Source: Cacajao melanocephalus (taxonomy: Eukaryota > Chordata > Mammalia > Primates > Pitheciidae). From it: a DNA stretch of 64,000 bases. This document shows, one piece after another, positions 63,877 to 64,000 of this stretch. The stretch lies in the NCBI GenBank assembly GCA_963573385.1, contig CAUYLG010038423.1, forward strand, positions 52,611 through 116,610, given 5' to 3'. Below the pieces are notes generated by a model. That model was given only the letters and a program-made list of their open reading frames with translations. It did not search any database and was not told the origin of the DNA. Both the position numbers and the translations under genes were made by a program. Positions within the stretch are counted from its first letter, which is position 1, and every line of letters starts with the position of its first letter.

Positions 63877-64000
63877 AGAGAGGGAACCACGCTGAGATAC
63901 AGAACGAGAGAGGGAACCACGCGTGACGCTGAGATACAGAACGAGAGAGGGAACCACGCGTGACGCTGAGATACAGAACGAGAGAGGGAACCACGTGTGA
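63877..64000 (+). repeat. 37-bp minisatellite, cut by the right edge
   Basis: The unit reads CGCTGAGATACAGAACGAGA followed by GAGGGAACCACGCGTGA. Two full units are present, plus an earlier partial copy that lacks GCGTGAC between CCAC and GCTGAG. The last unit ends CCACGTGTGA at the window limit, so the array probably continues. The GCGTGACGC part is CpG-rich compared with its surroundings. Confidence 0.95.

Overview
The window is nuclear DNA from a primate. It has several near full-length Alu elements with poly(A) tails and target-site duplications. It also has MaLR (THE1/MST/MLT1) and HERV-H-like retroviral remnants, MIR/L2 fossils and old hAT elements. Bases are CpG-poor, and no operon-like or bacterial gene structure is present.

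The only protein-coding gene I can support lies on the minus strand. Five internal exons, each with AG acceptor and GT donor, encode a continuous middle part of an organic anion transporting polypeptide. I identify it as SLCO3A1 (OATP3A1/OATP-D). In transcript order they lie at 45639-45737, 35566-35829, 19548-19712, 14223-14421 and 11992-12130. Split codons match at all four junctions, giving 866 nt (about 288 residues). This runs from about TM5, through the OATP signature at the edge of TM6, the cytoplasmic loop, TM7, TM8 and TM9, into the Kazal-like cysteine-rich extracellular loop 5. The first exons lie beyond the right edge and the last exons beyond the left edge, so the whole window is the gene's interior. 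Three residues in the 264-bp exon differ from the human protein as I remember it, so a non-human primate is possible but unproven.

Layout on the + strand. 1-1.28 kb: HERV-H-like gag-pro remnant joined to an LTR7-like tail. 1.6-2.0 kb: MaLR LTR. 6.25-7.32 kb: three consecutive hAT elements (MER1-, MER20- and MER5-like). 7.76-9.07 kb: two Alus. 9.836 kb: an 11-unit CTG tract. 12-14.4 kb: two exons. 17.0-17.8 kb: old L1. 19.5 kb: exon. 20.6 kb: Alu inside an L2. 34.5-35.15 kb: inverted Alu pair. 35.6-35.8 kb: exon. 39.9-40.5 kb: Alu with an expanded GGAA-type tract. 43.9-45.0 kb: LTR-like repeats split by an Alu. 45.6-45.7 kb: exon. 47-64 kb: 5'-side intron with MaLR LTRs, an L1 fragment lying between long inverted repeats, a solitary THE1 LTR with a perfect 5-bp duplication, and a 37-bp tandem repeat running off the right edge.

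The least explained structures are these: an inverted repeat with about 122-bp arms around 1.56 kb of L1-containing DNA (52319-54124); a diverged direct duplication (39.49-39.79 and 42.65-42.97 kb); the pyrimidine minisatellite that appears to have copied an Alu target site along with the Alu tail; and the edge minisatellite. I saw no CRISPR array, bacterial system or complete new gene.
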